NCBI GenBank assembly: GCA_002452215.1
Contig: DKCO01000043.1
Location: 1 to 64,000, forward strand
Direction: 5' to 3'
Source of the DNA: Spirochaetales bacterium UBA6872
GTDB lineage: Bacteria; Spirochaetota; Spirochaetia; Sphaerochaetales; Sphaerochaetaceae
DNA: 64,000 nt
The notes under the pieces are model-generated. The model was not told the DNA's origin. It searched no databases and worked only from the letters and a program-made list of their open reading frames with translations. Shown piece by piece: positions 52,554-62,314 of this stretch (positions within the stretch are counted from its first letter, which is position 1; every line of letters starts with the position of its first letter). The position numbers were made by a program, and so were the translations under genes.

Positions 52554-53717
52554 ATGGGTAAGTGGAATTTGCTTAACTTTTGGGCCAAAGAGAAAAAAAA
52601 GAAAGAAGTAAGATATATTCTCTCTCTAGACGGAGGAGGAATGCGCGGGATAATTCCATCTTACATACTTTCAAGAATAGAGGATGATTTAAAGCGCACT
52701 TTCAATGACAAACGACCGTTATATTCTCATTTCGACTTAATTGCTGGCACAAGCACAGGAGCCTTGATAGCAATTGCAATGACAGCTCCAGTTACAGGTT
52801 ATTACTTTGAAGAGAAAAATGGCCACTACCCTGTCTATGACAAAATAACAAGAGGAAAACTAATCAAGAAAGAGAGCGTTGTCTTCAGAGGCGAAATCGA
52901 AGAACTTGCAAGTGCAAAGGAGATCCTTGATCTATATCTTGAGCATGGCAGCGAGATCTTCAAATCACCAAAAGGGCTGAAAAATCTCTTCGGACCAATA
53001 TTCAATGATCGCTATGATGGAAATGCATTCGACTCATTTCTCTTGAAGATTCTTTCACAAACAAAGCTATCTGAATGCAAAGTGCCTACGATAGCTGTCT
53101 CATTTGACACAAATACCTCCTCTCCTTACATATTCTCTTCAGAGGATAGCCATGGCATTCTTGCTTGGGAAGCGGCAAGAGCCTCGTCTGCGGCTCCAAC
53201 ATATTTTCCACCAGTCGTATTGGTCGACAGGGAAAATGGCAACAACTTGAATTTAATCGATGGTGGAGTTGCCGCGAACAATCCATCGCTTCTTGCTTAC
53301 AAAGAGGCACGAAAACTATATCCAGATGCAGATGAATTCAGGATTTTATCGTTATCAACATGTGCTCCAAAACACTCGATTGATGTCGAAAATGCATCAT
53401 CGGGTGCCGTCGGATGGGCAAACCCTTTGTTCAAAGCATACTCAGAAGCACAGCTTGCTGTTGCTGATATCGTCGCTCAATCGATAAAAGATGTCTTCTA
53501 TACAAGAATATGGGCGCCTGTTCTTGGAAAGAAGATCAAGCTCGATGATTACTCCCAAGGCTCTATCGATACTTTGATGGACGTTGCGGAGAAAACCTAT
53601 ACAGAATGCAAAAAAGAGATTGATGCATTTGTAAAAGAAATCGCCATGGAAGAAACGCATGAGTGCGTAAAGCTAGTCAACAAGCCAGAACTAATAGAGG
53701 ATCGAAGAGACCTTTGA
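52554..53717 (+). CDS. Patatin-like phospholipase
   Basis: 387 residues if started at the ATG at 52554; an ATG at 52530 is also in frame but overlaps the start region of the divergent radical SAM gene. Neither has a clear ribosome site. The oxyanion loop DGGGMRG is followed by the nucleophile elbow GTSTG (Ser at position 75 counted from the upstream start) and the dyad Asp in DGGVAANNP. The protein would be a cytoplasmic acyl hydrolase acting on membrane lipids. No cyclic-nucleotide synthase is nearby, so this is not a CBASS effector on the evidence here. Confidence 0.88.
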   Translation: MGKWNLLNFWAKEKKKKEVRYILSLDGGGMRGIIPSYILSRIEDDLKRTFNDKRPLYSHFDLIAGTSTGALIAIAMTAPVTGYYFEEKNGHYPVYDKITRGKLIKKESVVFRGEIEELASAKEILDLYLEHGSEIFKSPKGLKNLFGPIFNDRYDGNAFDSFLLKILSQTKLSECKVPTIAVSFDTNTSSPYIFSSEDSHGILAWEAARASSAAPTYFPPVVLVDRENGNNLNLIDGGVAANNPSLLAYKEARKLYPDADEFRILSLSTCAPKHSIDVENASSGAVGWANPLFKAYSEAQLAVADIVAQSIKDVFYTRIWAPVLGKKIKLDDYSQGSIDTLMDVAEKTYTECKKEIDAFVKEIAMEETHECVKLVNKPELIEDRRDL

Positions 53718-54263
53718 TATAAGCATCTCCCGACCGTCTCTCAGATTGAATTGTATCTTTCCAATCTGCGTTTTCTCTCCTACTTTATCTGTTATAAGCT
53801 TCACAGCATAAAAAGGCACTCCTTGTTTTTTGCATGCAAGAGCAACTGAATATGCCTCCATGTCACAAGCATCAGCTTTAAGCACCTCTTGCCAAGGCAT
53901 TATAACATTTGAAAATGTGCCTGAAGTTGCAAGCGTATATCTTGATTGCATATCATTTGTCTCTATTGCACCAAAAGTTGTGCGGTTGCTGTCCAATGTA
54001 GAGCCTAGTGCTATATGGAAGGCTGTAAGATTCTGGTCCGGAGTCACGACAGTTGAAAAAGAGTATGCTTTTCCAACCTCAAGCTCGTCTGATATTGAAC
54101 CAGCACTACCTATCGAGAAAACAACATCAGGCTTGCTTTCTACGATGGCAATCGATGACGATATTGCAGCCATTATCGGCCCGACACCACAAACAATTTT
54201 CATATATGACTGGTCAAAACCTTTAAGTTCAGCTTTATCAGATGCAACAAGCAAGACTTTCAA
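53691..54263 (-). CDS. Nucleosidase of the MTA/SAH nucleosidase family
   Basis: 190 residues, short for the family (about 230). The purine-nucleoside phosphorylase fold shows in VCGVGPIMAAISSSIAI, VVFSIGSAGSI and, near the end, ACDMEAYSVALACKKQGVPFYAVKLITD, where DMEAY matches the DMEGA catalytic motif of MTA/SAH nucleosidases. It probably splits methylthioadenosine, S-adenosylhomocysteine or futalosine-like nucleosides. It overlaps the kinase gene upstream by four bases; the two genes may salvage related metabolites. It converges with the patatin gene, overlapping by 27 bases. Confidence 0.78.
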   Translation of the reverse strand: MKVLLVASDKAELKGFDQSYMKIVCGVGPIMAAISSSIAIVESKPDVVFSIGSAGSISDELEVGKAYSFSTVVTPDQNLTAFHIALGSTLDSNRTTFGAIETNDMQSRYTLATSGTFSNVIMPWQEVLKADACDMEAYSVALACKKQGVPFYAVKLITDKVGEKTQIGKIQFNLRDGREMLISKVSSILY

Positions 54264-55081
54264 AGCATTCTCCTTTTTATTTCCTTGAAGACGGGTGCAA
54301 GATCCACTCCTCTTCTTCTCTCTCTTCCTTCTTTAAGTGCATATGACACGCTCTCCGATGCTATCTCAGTCGCAATATGGCTTGATGAAAAGAAAGAGTG
54401 CCCTCCAAGATATAGAGAGAACAAAATCGAAGCAAACAAATCCCCGGCCCCTGGATACGAAATGCCAAGGTCGTCGAAATGGAAAATACGCATTCCCTCT
54501 TCGCTATATGCAATATTCGCATAAGATCCAAGCTTAAGAGGAACACTGGTTATGACACCTTTTCCAGGGCCAAGTGCTTTTACCTTAGATAATAAGACAT
54601 CTATATCTCCCATCGATAGCTCATTTTTGTATTCAGAAGACGTTAACATAATTGCTTCTGTATAGTTAGGAGTAATTATATCTGCTCGTTTTACAAGCTT
54701 TTTCATGTTATCGATATGCTCTTTGCTCATCGTTTTATAAAGCATACCATTATCGCCCAGAACAGGGTCGACGAGATTCAAAGCTGAAAAGCTATTCATT
54801 ACACTCTCTACGATCTCCATTTGCTTAACAGAGCCAAGAAAGCCAGAATATATCCCGTCATAGACAATTCCCAGTGAGCGATGTTTTTCGAAAATCGCTT
54901 CCATGGAATCGGTCTCATCTTGAAAGTAAATCGAGTCATATCCATCTGTCTGAGTCGAAATCAATGCTGTAGGAAGCACAGCGCACTCTACATTCAAAGC
55001 CTCTAGAACAGGCAGAACAACTGTCAATGACGATTTTGCAAAACATGAAAGATCATGAATAGCCAATGCAACTTTACCCAT
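54260..55081 (-). CDS. Pyridoxal kinase-like PfkB/ribokinase-fold kinase
   Basis: 273 residues from the ATG at 55081 (MGKVALAIHDLS). The family signature includes SCFAKSSLTVVLPVLEALNVECAVLPTALIS at the start, GIYSGFLGS, LVDPVLGDNG and the C-terminal anion hole DLGISYPGAGDLFASI. These match PdxY/PdxK-type pyridoxamine kinases common in Firmicutes and spirochaetes. It would phosphorylate pyridoxal or pyridoxine for vitamin B6 salvage. It is coupled to the nucleosidase gene by a four-base overlap. Confidence 0.82.
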   Translation of the reverse strand: MGKVALAIHDLSCFAKSSLTVVLPVLEALNVECAVLPTALISTQTDGYDSIYFQDETDSMEAIFEKHRSLGIVYDGIYSGFLGSVKQMEIVESVMNSFSALNLVDPVLGDNGMLYKTMSKEHIDNMKKLVKRADIITPNYTEAIMLTSSEYKNELSMGDIDVLLSKVKALGPGKGVITSVPLKLGSYANIAYSEEGMRIFHFDDLGISYPGAGDLFASILFSLYLGGHSFFSSSHIATEIASESVSYALKEGRERRRGVDLAPVFKEIKRRML

Positions 55082-55320
55082 AGCAAAGAGAATACTTGAA
55101 AAGCACATTCTCTTCTAGAGATATTATGTCAATCAAATTGTACAAAATGATATCTCCAACTAAAGAAAAAGCTGATATCTGATTTGAAAGAATGTGCGGA
55201 AATTTTCAACAGCTACAAAGTAGCCCTACTGAAAACAAAACAACTGTTCTCGTTTTCAAAAACAATCCATGTAGTGATTGATGCTTTTCACTCTCCAAAT
55301 CATGCCACTTTATAGTAATT

Positions 55321-56199
55321 CTATTTTTTCGAATAGCAAGAGATAAAATCCTTTAGTGCAACCACTTCAGGAATCCTATTTTTCTCAACAAAAGACAATG
55401 ATGGCCCTTTGTATATTGGAAAATCCATGGAAAGATTTCGTCCAGAAACAAATATATAAATCTTACCTTGGTGTAATCTTATAAATAAATGCAAGTCTTT
55501 TCCTAAAATCGAATCAACAATTGATCTTGCCTGTCTCAAGAAGTATTTCAAATCATCAAGAGATATATTTTTGCAATAAACATTGTATTCATCCCACCAT
55601 CCACTTACATTTTGCGATTTGCACTCCATATTCTGCTTAATATAAAAAAGATCCTCGATGCTCTTGTGCAAAGAATTCTTTCTCTCTATTGCTATTTCAG
55701 CATCAGCTGGAAGAGCATCGAAATCAGAAGAGAGCCAAAGACCTTTAAGCAATGCAACTTTATGCTTATCGACACCTCGAGCAAGCGGATAGTATGCAAT
55801 AATGTTGCTGACAAGAATATCGATACCATCTTTTTCAAGATAAAGCGTTGGGCCTGAAACAACCTCATTGCCTTCTTCCTCTTTAGTTGGCAACATTCCA
55901 GACTCCCTTATATCGGACCTTTCAACTCCCCCCTTGTCTTTGTAAACACACTTATCAAAGAGATTACCAGTACCAACTATGAGATTCATCTTGACAACCG
56001 TCTTGCTATAAGCCTTATCAACTCTTAACACGACAATCCAATAAAACAACAAAGCCACAATTATAGATGGAAAAGCCATTGTTCTATATTTGAAAAAGAA
56101 TGCTATAGCCAATACAAGAAGCATTATCTCAACAATATAAACTCCGAGAGCGAGAATCCTGACACTTTCTATCTTTCTATGAGCAACTTTGGTATTCAT
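55321..56199 (-). CDS. Membrane protein of unknown function
   Basis: A 292-residue protein with two closely spaced membrane helices near residues 14-35 and 43-60, then a soluble domain of about 230 residues (VVKMNLIVGTGNLFDKCVYK, LKYFLRQARSIVDSILGKDL). The arrangement recalls DUF3137-type proteins but I cannot assign it. It follows the isomerase gene by nine bases, so it is probably transcribed with the sugar-acid operon although it looks unrelated in function. No signal peptide or catalytic motif is visible. Confidence 0.6.
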   Translation of the reverse strand: MNTKVAHRKIESVRILALGVYIVEIMLLVLAIAFFFKYRTMAFPSIIVALLFYWIVVLRVDKAYSKTVVKMNLIVGTGNLFDKCVYKDKGGVERSDIRESGMLPTKEEEGNEVVSGPTLYLEKDGIDILVSNIIAYYPLARGVDKHKVALLKGLWLSSDFDALPADAEIAIERKNSLHKSIEDLFYIKQNMECKSQNVSGWWDEYNVYCKNISLDDLKYFLRQARSIVDSILGKDLHLFIRLHQGKIYIFVSGRNLSMDFPIYKGPSLSFVEKNRIPEVVALKDFISCYSKK

Positions 56200-56208
56200 T
56201 CATATCCT

Positions 56209-57024
56209 CTATTTGAAATATGTTTTCATAAAAGCCAAAGCCTTTGGTGCTTGCGTCTCAAAATCCGGATCCAAACCTGCCTCTAAGCTAACCGTGCCAT
56301 TATAACCGCTTTTTTTCAAAGCCTCGATAAATGGCATATATTCGAATTCGTTTATATCCTCTGGATAAATCCTCCCCTTTGAAGAAGAAAGATTTGGGTT
56401 AGCAAAATGTACATGCCTAAGATATTCTTTATATTCTACAAGAACAGATGGACTCTCTTTTTCCCATGTCATATGGTAGAAATCAACAAGGACCTTCACA
56501 TTTGGCAAATCAACGTTTTTTGCAAGCTCAACACCCTCTTTGAATGTATTGATTATATTGCATTCTGGCTTTCTAATAGGTTCAATGACTACTGTTATTC
56601 CATATTTCTTTGCAATAGATGCAACCATCTTTGTTTCTTCAATAACTTGCAAATAGGCTTTATCAATAGGAAAACCATCAGGGACATTCTTGGCCCCACC
56701 AGAACCAAATACAACAGTGCCGACGTTCAAACGATGAGCACGATCCAATGCCTTTTCTAAATACTCTTCGACAATTGATAAATCCACATTATCGCCAGTT
56801 AATCTAATCGATGATGGAAAAAGATTATTGCAAACTTCGCACTTAATTCCGCTTCTTTCAATTCTTTTTTCAATAATATCAAAATCCGTGGCCGAAAGAG
56901 CTGTCATTTCAGCAATAGGAAGCTCGATATAATCAAATCCAAACCTTGCCGCATCTTCAATTATCTCTATTCCAATTCCATCTGGGTGCGTCGATGCCAG
57001 ATTTCCACAACAACCAAACCTCAT
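56209..57024 (-). CDS. Sugar isomerase/epimerase of the AP-endonuclease-2 TIM-barrel family
   Basis: 271 residues from the ATG at 57024, which has GGAGG seven bases upstream. The xylose-isomerase-like barrel has DYIELPIAEMTAL, TVVFGSGGAKNVPDGF, VVIEPIRKPECN with the metal-binding Glu, VLVDFYHMTWE, and VHFANP and VSLEAGLD at the C-terminus. It would interconvert a keto-sugar or hydroxypyruvate-like acid. It comes after the GntP gene, separated by a hairpin. The exact substrate is unknown. Confidence 0.82.
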   Translation of the reverse strand: MRFGCCGNLASTHPDGIGIEIIEDAARFGFDYIELPIAEMTALSATDFDIIEKRIERSGIKCEVCNNLFPSSIRLTGDNVDLSIVEEYLEKALDRAHRLNVGTVVFGSGGAKNVPDGFPIDKAYLQVIEETKMVASIAKKYGITVVIEPIRKPECNIINTFKEGVELAKNVDLPNVKVLVDFYHMTWEKESPSVLVEYKEYLRHVHFANPNLSSSKGRIYPEDINEFEYMPFIEALKKSGYNGTVSLEAGLDPDFETQAPKALAFMKTYFK

Positions 57025-57044
57025 TATCATTCCTCCATTAAAAT

Positions 57045-57077
57045 TCTCACCACAAAGAAGGAATCCTTGCGGTGAGA
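57045..57077 (-). terminator. Hairpin between the GntP permease and isomerase genes
   Basis: TCTCACC (57045-57051) pairs with GGTGAGA (57071-57077), with weaker inner pairing. On the minus strand it is followed by ATTTTAATGG. It lies directly after the permease stop and may partly terminate or stabilise the upstream message. Confidence 0.5.
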
Positions 57078-57084
57078 CAGAAAT

Positions 57085-58482
57085 TTAGAATATTAGATTC
57101 AATATGCTGAGCAAACCAAATCCTACCCAAGACCAAATAAACTGAATTCCTTCATATCCCAAGACCTGCACATCGAGTTTGTCAAACTTGAATGTTCTTG
57201 TAAGAACCCAGAAGAAACTGTCATTATGAAGAGAGAACATTTGAGATCCAATACAAGCCGCATATGCTGCAAACATATAATTGACACCAGTCATCTGAAG
57301 AAGAATCGGTGCACATATTGTTGCTGTCGTTGTCATTGCAACGGTTCCAGACCCAAGAACAAGCTTCAATATACCAGCCATCAAGAAAGGAAGAAGAAGC
57401 ACTGGAAGATTTGTAGATGCAAGCCCGCCAGCTATGACATTGCCTATTCCACTGGATTTGATAATGTTACCAAAAGCACCACCAGCACCTGTAATAAGAA
57501 TTACCGTACCACAGCTTTGAACACCACGCTCAAGACACTCCAGAACTTCTTTCCTTGACTTGTTTCGGGCAAGGCCATAGATTGCAATTAAAAGCGCAAT
57601 AGATATAGCAATTACAGGGCTTCCAATGAATTCGATTATTTGTGTTGCAAGATTCGAAGTGTCAGGGAAAAGCATACTTGTAACAGTATCAGCGAGAATC
57701 AAGATAACTGGAACCAAAATAGGTGCAAACGATAGCCATGCAGACGGGTATGTCTCATTTGGATCCAATTGTGGAATATTTGCAACATTCGACTCTTTTG
57801 CATATTGTTTTGCAAGAGCTGGTTCGACATCAATAATTTCTCCAGATTCGTCAACAATCTTGTACCACTTATTGCCAGCAATACGGGCAAGAATTGTGAT
57901 AAGAACCATCAAAGGAATGCCCATTGCAATACCAAACAGTATATATGTACCAAGATTAATAGCATCTCCAAATTGTGCTATAACAGCAAGAGGACCCGGC
58001 GTGGGCGGTACACTTGTATGAGTTATATTCAAGCAACATGCTGTAGCAAGCGCTAGAGCTGTAAGAGACTTCTTCTTGACTTGAGAAATAGACTTGACAA
58101 GTGGCGCAATAATAATCAAAGCTGAGTCAGCAAAAATTGGGATGGAAACAAGAAAACCCGTAATTCCAAGAGCAATATCCTCATTCTTTCCACCTAATGC
58201 TTTAATAAATGTATGTGCCATTTTCTTGGCAGCATTGGACTCCTCCATTATCTGGCCCATCATACAGCCGAAAGCTATTACAAGACCAATACTGGAAAGA
58301 GTGTTTCCAAAGCCTGATGTGATAAGCCCTGGAATAGAATTCAATTTTACACCAGAGATGATACCAACTACACATGCACCAGTGACAAGTGCAAGTGCTG
58401 GATGAAACTTAGTCTTCATTATAAGGAAGATAAGAACAGCCATTCCGACAGCAAGAGCAATTAGCGATTGCGCCACATTCAT
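57085..58482 (-). CDS. GntP-family sugar-acid permease
   Basis: A 465-residue protein with about 12-14 helices. GntP family features include TKFHPALALVTGACVVGI, MMGQIMEESNAAKKMA and THTSVPPTPGPLAVIAQFG (a conserved loop), and the final MFSLHNDSFFWVLTRTFKF. Family members carry gluconate, idonate, glycerate, fructuronate or related acids with protons. AGGAGAAG precedes the start. It is the third-last gene of the sugar-acid operon and probably brings in its substrate. Confidence 0.93.
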   Translation of the reverse strand: MNVAQSLIALAVGMAVLIFLIMKTKFHPALALVTGACVVGIISGVKLNSIPGLITSGFGNTLSSIGLVIAFGCMMGQIMEESNAAKKMAHTFIKALGGKNEDIALGITGFLVSIPIFADSALIIIAPLVKSISQVKKKSLTALALATACCLNITHTSVPPTPGPLAVIAQFGDAINLGTYILFGIAMGIPLMVLITILARIAGNKWYKIVDESGEIIDVEPALAKQYAKESNVANIPQLDPNETYPSAWLSFAPILVPVILILADTVTSMLFPDTSNLATQIIEFIGSPVIAISIALLIAIYGLARNKSRKEVLECLERGVQSCGTVILITGAGGAFGNIIKSSGIGNVIAGGLASTNLPVLLLPFLMAGILKLVLGSGTVAMTTTATICAPILLQMTGVNYMFAAYAACIGSQMFSLHNDSFFWVLTRTFKFDKLDVQVLGYEGIQFIWSWVGFGLLSILNLIF

Positions 58483-58549
58483 TTTTTACTTCTCCTATTT
58501 TTTTATTTCTCTATCCAGAATCGAACAGAGTAAAATTGCAATAAATCGA

Positions 58550-59422
58550 TTAAAGACAACCATTTTGCTCTAATGCTGTCTTCTGTGTTATATAGGCATT
58601 TTCAATCACCCAATGAGGTGTTTTTTGCCAATATTCAGGGCGGAAAGTCTCAACTGATACCATTGAATCATATCCAATATCCTTTAATGTCCTTAAGAAT
58701 AAATCGGTATCGACGACACCTCTTCCACAAAAACATCTCTTGTCTTGCCCCATTTCAGATTGATCTACATCGTCAGCACTCATCATATGGATTGCAAAGA
58801 TTTTTTCCTTTTGGACACTTTTAAGCTTTTCAAAGTCGTTTTTACCGCCATTCAAATAAATGTTATAGGAATCAAAGACAAAGCCAACATTGCTTCTATC
58901 TACAGCACGAACTATTTTGTCTGCATCCTCAATACTTCTAACACTTGAACGCTCGAAGCCAACAAGCTCAAAGCAAAGATTCATGTCATATTTGTATGCA
59001 ATATCAGAAAGCGATTTTAAAATCCTTACACATGAATTGAACGTTTGTTCCCAACTTCCTCTATATGGGCCACCTTTCGGGTCTCTTTGTAATGGTGGAA
59101 CTATGATGAAATAATGACTTCCTATTGCCTTTCCTACCATGCACCCAATGAGAAACTCATTCATTAACGCTCTTTGTTTCTCTTCATCATCATCCTCGGA
59201 AAGAAACTCAGGATATAGATATAGCGCATTAAGTGCATGAGGTTTTATTCTATTTGTCTTGAAGAAGGAAGCCAATTCATCAACAGAATGCTTTTCAAGG
59301 TACTTTACAAGCATATCCAAGCGAATTTCTATGTAATCAAATCCAACCTTTTCGCATAGCTCAAGATCTTGCTCGAGAGTAGAGCAATCTCGTGCGCATG
59401 CTTCATTATATGAAATCTTCAT
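58550..59422 (-). CDS. Sugar phosphate isomerase/epimerase (TIM barrel)
   Basis: A 290-residue protein with a xylose-isomerase-like barrel. It contains CEKVGFDYIEIRLDML, HALNALYLYPEFLS, LCFELVGFERSSV with the metal-site Glu, VGFVFDSYN, FAIHMMSADD and MVSVETFRPEYW. It is the second such enzyme of the operon and only distantly similar to the one at 56209, so the pathway probably has two isomerisation or epimerisation steps. It lies ten bases after the oxidoreductase gene. Confidence 0.82.
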   Translation of the reverse strand: MKISYNEACARDCSTLEQDLELCEKVGFDYIEIRLDMLVKYLEKHSVDELASFFKTNRIKPHALNALYLYPEFLSEDDDEEKQRALMNEFLIGCMVGKAIGSHYFIIVPPLQRDPKGGPYRGSWEQTFNSCVRILKSLSDIAYKYDMNLCFELVGFERSSVRSIEDADKIVRAVDRSNVGFVFDSYNIYLNGGKNDFEKLKSVQKEKIFAIHMMSADDVDQSEMGQDKRCFCGRGVVDTDLFLRTLKDIGYDSMVSVETFRPEYWQKTPHWVIENAYITQKTALEQNGCL

Positions 59423-59432
59423 TCAACACCCT

Positions 59433-60518
59433 TTATTTAAGTGGAAACTTCACGACAGTACCTGTTGATGTTGCACGATAGATTGCTTCAATGAGTTCAA
59501 CAGTTCTTCTCCCTTCTCTTCCATCGACCAATGGCTTTGTTCCATTTTGAACAGCATCAATAAAATCCTTGATTTGCATATTGTGGTAGTAGTACATAGA
59601 GTCAACACTGTTGAAGAAATCACTATCGTCCTTCTTCCAGACATCAAGCATTTCCTCTTCACCTCTGATTGTCCACAAATCATTGACTGGAGGCTCTGTA
59701 ATTGTAGACATACCAGCTACAAACATTGCACCACCATCCGTCTGAACACCAATTGATGCTCCATTGTCGCCAAAAATATGGACTTTTCCATAAAGAGCTG
59801 GATTCTGGCTATTGCTAACAACAACACTTGCAAGTGCACCACTTTTGAACTGGATTGTGGCAACAGCTGTATCCTCAACCTCAATATAAGGATGGTTCAG
59901 ATTCTTCCAAACGCCATATACGCTATCAACTTCGCCCATGTACCAAAGAAGAAGGTCAAGCTGATGCGGAGCCTGATTGACCAAAACTCCACCACCTTCG
60001 CCCTTCCAAGTTCCTCTCCATGGATCGGAGTCATAATATGCTTTATCTCTCCAACCAAGCATAGTAACCATGCCAAGTATAGGCTTTCCGATTTTACCGT
60101 CATCGATTGCTTTTTGCATTCGCATGCATGGGCGATAAAACCTTCTTTGCACCATAGTCCCAATCTGAACATGGTTTCTATCTCCTGCCTCGATTATTGC
60201 GTCAGCATCTTTAAGGTTCGATGCAAGAGGCTTCTCTACAAGTACATTGCAACCACATTCGGCAGCTGTTATTGCTGGATTTCTATGAATAGGATGTGGC
60301 GTACATATGCTTACAACATCTAAGTTCTCTTTTTTGCACATCTGCTCGACATCTGAATATGCATTTACTGAATATCTTTCAGCAAAAGCCCTTGCTCTAT
60401 CGATGTTTGAGTCACAAACAGCCGTAAAGTTGCTATTTTCCAGAGACGAATAAGCCTTTGCATGGAAATCGCCAACCTTTCCGCATCCTATGATTCCAGT
60501 CTTTAACTTTCTATCCAT
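59433..60518 (-). CDS. Gfo/Idh/MocA-family oxidoreductase
   Basis: A 361-residue NAD(P)-dependent dehydrogenase. The N-terminal Rossmann fold has GIIGCGKVGDFHAKAY and VVSICTPHPIHRNPAI followed by the EKPLA motif (VLVEKPLASN). The C-terminal domain includes WRGTWKGEGGGVLVNQAPHQLDLLLWYMGE, carrying the catalytic-region Asp/His. It probably oxidises or reduces a sugar or sugar acid in the operon's pathway. GGAGGG precedes its start, and the dehydratase gene ends 12 bases upstream. Confidence 0.9.
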   Translation of the reverse strand: MDRKLKTGIIGCGKVGDFHAKAYSSLENSNFTAVCDSNIDRARAFAERYSVNAYSDVEQMCKKENLDVVSICTPHPIHRNPAITAAECGCNVLVEKPLASNLKDADAIIEAGDRNHVQIGTMVQRRFYRPCMRMQKAIDDGKIGKPILGMVTMLGWRDKAYYDSDPWRGTWKGEGGGVLVNQAPHQLDLLLWYMGEVDSVYGVWKNLNHPYIEVEDTAVATIQFKSGALASVVVSNSQNPALYGKVHIFGDNGASIGVQTDGGAMFVAGMSTITEPPVNDLWTIRGEEEMLDVWKKDDSDFFNSVDSMYYYHNMQIKDFIDAVQNGTKPLVDGREGRRTVELIEAIYRATSTGTVVKFPLK

Positions 60519-60530
60519 GTAATCCCTCCA

Positions 60531-62249
60531 TTATTCCATATATCCGCCCTTCATCGGGCTTACAGCATGTTCTGAGTAGAACTTAAGAACACCACTCTTG
60601 TATCTGGATTTTTTAGGTTTCCAGCTTTTTTTTCTATTCTCAAGAATCTTCTCCATATCTTCTTCGGAAAGCTTTTCCCCTTTTACTCCGACTATTGAAA
60701 GTTTTCGCTCTGGGATATTGATTTCAATTAAATCTCCTTCTTCTACAAGTGCAATCGGCCCACCTGATGCAGCCTCTGGAGACACATGTCCTATAGCTGG
60801 ACCTTTCGAGGCTCCGGAGAAACGACCATCTGTGATAAGAGCTATTGATTTCCCAAGCTCTGGATCAGATGAAATTGCTTCTGTTGTATAGAACATTTCT
60901 GGCATTCCAGACCCTTTGGGACCTTCGTATCGAATAAAGACAGCATCTCCAGGGTTGATCTTATGATGCAATATAGCCTCTATCGCATCCTCTTCGCAAT
61001 CAAACGGACGTGCATTCAAAAGTGCACAAAACATCTCTTTAGGAACAGCAGAGTGTTTAACAACAGCTCCCTCTGGAGCCAGATTGCCTTTCAATATAGC
61101 AATTGTTCCATCTTTTCCGATTGGATCCGAGTAAGATCGAATAATATCTCTCTTTTTAAGACCTGTAGTCTTCAAGTATTCATCACATTTTTCGTAGTAG
61201 CCACTCTTTTTTATATCCTCAAGATTTTCACCAAGTGTCTTACCTGTAACAGTCATACAATCAAGGTGCAAAAAGTGCTTAACTTCCTCCATGATTGCAG
61301 GTACCCCACCGGCATAATAAACATATTCAGATGGCCACCTACCAGCAGGTCTAACATCCAAGATATAATGTGCATCTTTATGTATGCGCTCAAATGTCTC
61401 GGCATCGATTTCTATACCAAACTCGTGAGCTATTGCTGGCAAATGCAACAAAGCATTTGTAGAACCTGAAATGGCTGCATGTATTATGATTGCATTTTCA
61501 AAACTGTTTTTCGTCACGATATCTCTTGCCATAAGACCGCTTTGTGCAAGTTTTACAGCCTGAAGACCGGACTTGTATGCAAATGTTTTCAAATCTTCAC
61601 TTGTTGCAGGAAGAAGCGCTGAGCCAGGAAGAGTAAGGCCAAGCGCCTCGCTCATAACTTGCATCGTGCCAGCTGTTCCCATAAAGCTACATGCACCACA
61701 AGAAGGACATGCATTATGCTTATAGTATGTTAATTGGTCTTTGCTTATCTCGCCTCTTTCATACATCGCACTATAAGCTCCAATTTGCTCAAGAGTAAGA
61801 AGATTTGGTCCAGCCTTCATCACTCCACCTGTGACAATAATGGTAGGAAGATTTGTTCTACCAATTGCCATTAGCATTGCTGGAAGCCCTTTGTCGCAAC
61901 TTGCAATAAACACACCAGAGTCAAACGGTGTTGCATTTTCATGGATTTCAACCAAATCCGCAATAATCTCACGACTTGCAAGAGAGAAGTTTATCCCATC
62001 ATGTCCTTGAGCCTGGCCATCACAAATATCAGTGGCGAAATACTTAGCACCTTTTCCTCCTCCATCTGAAATACCTTTTTCAACCATCTCGGCCAGATTT
62101 AAAAGATGGACAGAGCCCGGATGGCTATCACCATATGTGCTTTCAATCAAGACTTTGGGCTTATCAAGATCGCTTACTTTCCATCCCATTCCAATCCTTA
62201 AAGGATCCATTTCCGGTGCAAGGCGACGCACCTCTTCACTTCTTAGCAT
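60531..62249 (-). CDS. IlvD/Edd-family sugar-acid dehydratase
   Basis: A 572-residue Fe-S dehydratase, the first gene of the operon. It has ATDICDGQAQGHDGINFSLASRE, ASCDKGLPAMLMAIG, CPSCGACSFMGTAGTMQ and [19 protein letters not shown], so the cluster cysteines are present. The N-terminus (IGMGWKVSDLDKPKVLIEST, YGDSHPGSVHL) differs from biosynthetic IlvD and belongs to the sugar-acid branch that includes aldonate dehydratases. It presumably dehydrates the imported or oxidised acid to a 2-keto-3-deoxy compound. A strong promoter and a palindromic operator lie just upstream, and the GntR gene beyond. Confidence 0.88.
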   Translation of the reverse strand: MLRSEEVRRLAPEMDPLRIGMGWKVSDLDKPKVLIESTYGDSHPGSVHLLNLAEMVEKGISDGGGKGAKYFATDICDGQAQGHDGINFSLASREIIADLVEIHENATPFDSGVFIASCDKGLPAMLMAIGRTNLPTIIVTGGVMKAGPNLLTLEQIGAYSAMYERGEISKDQLTYYKHNACPSCGACSFMGTAGTMQVMSEALGLTLPGSALLPATSEDLKTFAYKSGLQAVKLAQSGLMARDIVTKNSFENAIIIHAAISGSTNALLHLPAIAHEFGIEIDAETFERIHKDAHYILDVRPAGRWPSEYVYYAGGVPAIMEEVKHFLHLDCMTVTGKTLGENLEDIKKSGYYEKCDEYLKTTGLKKRDIIRSYSDPIGKDGTIAILKGNLAPEGAVVKHSAVPKEMFCALLNARPFDCEEDAIEAILHHKINPGDAVFIRYEGPKGSGMPEMFYTTEAISSDPELGKSIALITDGRFSGASKGPAIGHVSPEAASGGPIALVEEGDLIEINIPERKLSIVGVKGEKLSEEDMEKILENRKKSWKPKKSRYKSGVLKFYSEHAVSPMKGGYME

Positions 62250-62292
62250 GACTACTCCAAATCTAAAACATCAAATCTATGACATACGTCGT

Positions 62293-62309
62293 AAGACGTC
62301 TGATGTCTT
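62293..62309. promoter_or_regulatory. Operator palindrome of the sugar-acid operon (GntR-type)
   Basis: AAGACGTCTGATGTCTT is a 17-base inverted repeat with one mismatched pair, placed six bases downstream of the -10, at the expected transcription start. A related half-site pair (GACATACGTC) lies immediately downstream at 62281-62290. The probable ligand is the FadR-type GntR regulator encoded at 62446. Confidence 0.65.
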
Positions 62310-62314
62310 AAACG

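Noticed and set aside
52530..53717. Patatin gene as a CBASS (CapV) defence effector
   Set aside because: No CD-NTase, ubiquitin-like or HORMA genes are nearby; the neighbours are a radical SAM gene and a nucleosidase gene.
60531..62249. Second biosynthetic ilvD
   Set aside because: Its N-terminal signature and its neighbours (GntP, GntR, Gfo/Idh, isomerases) place it in the sugar-acid branch of the IlvD/Edd family.
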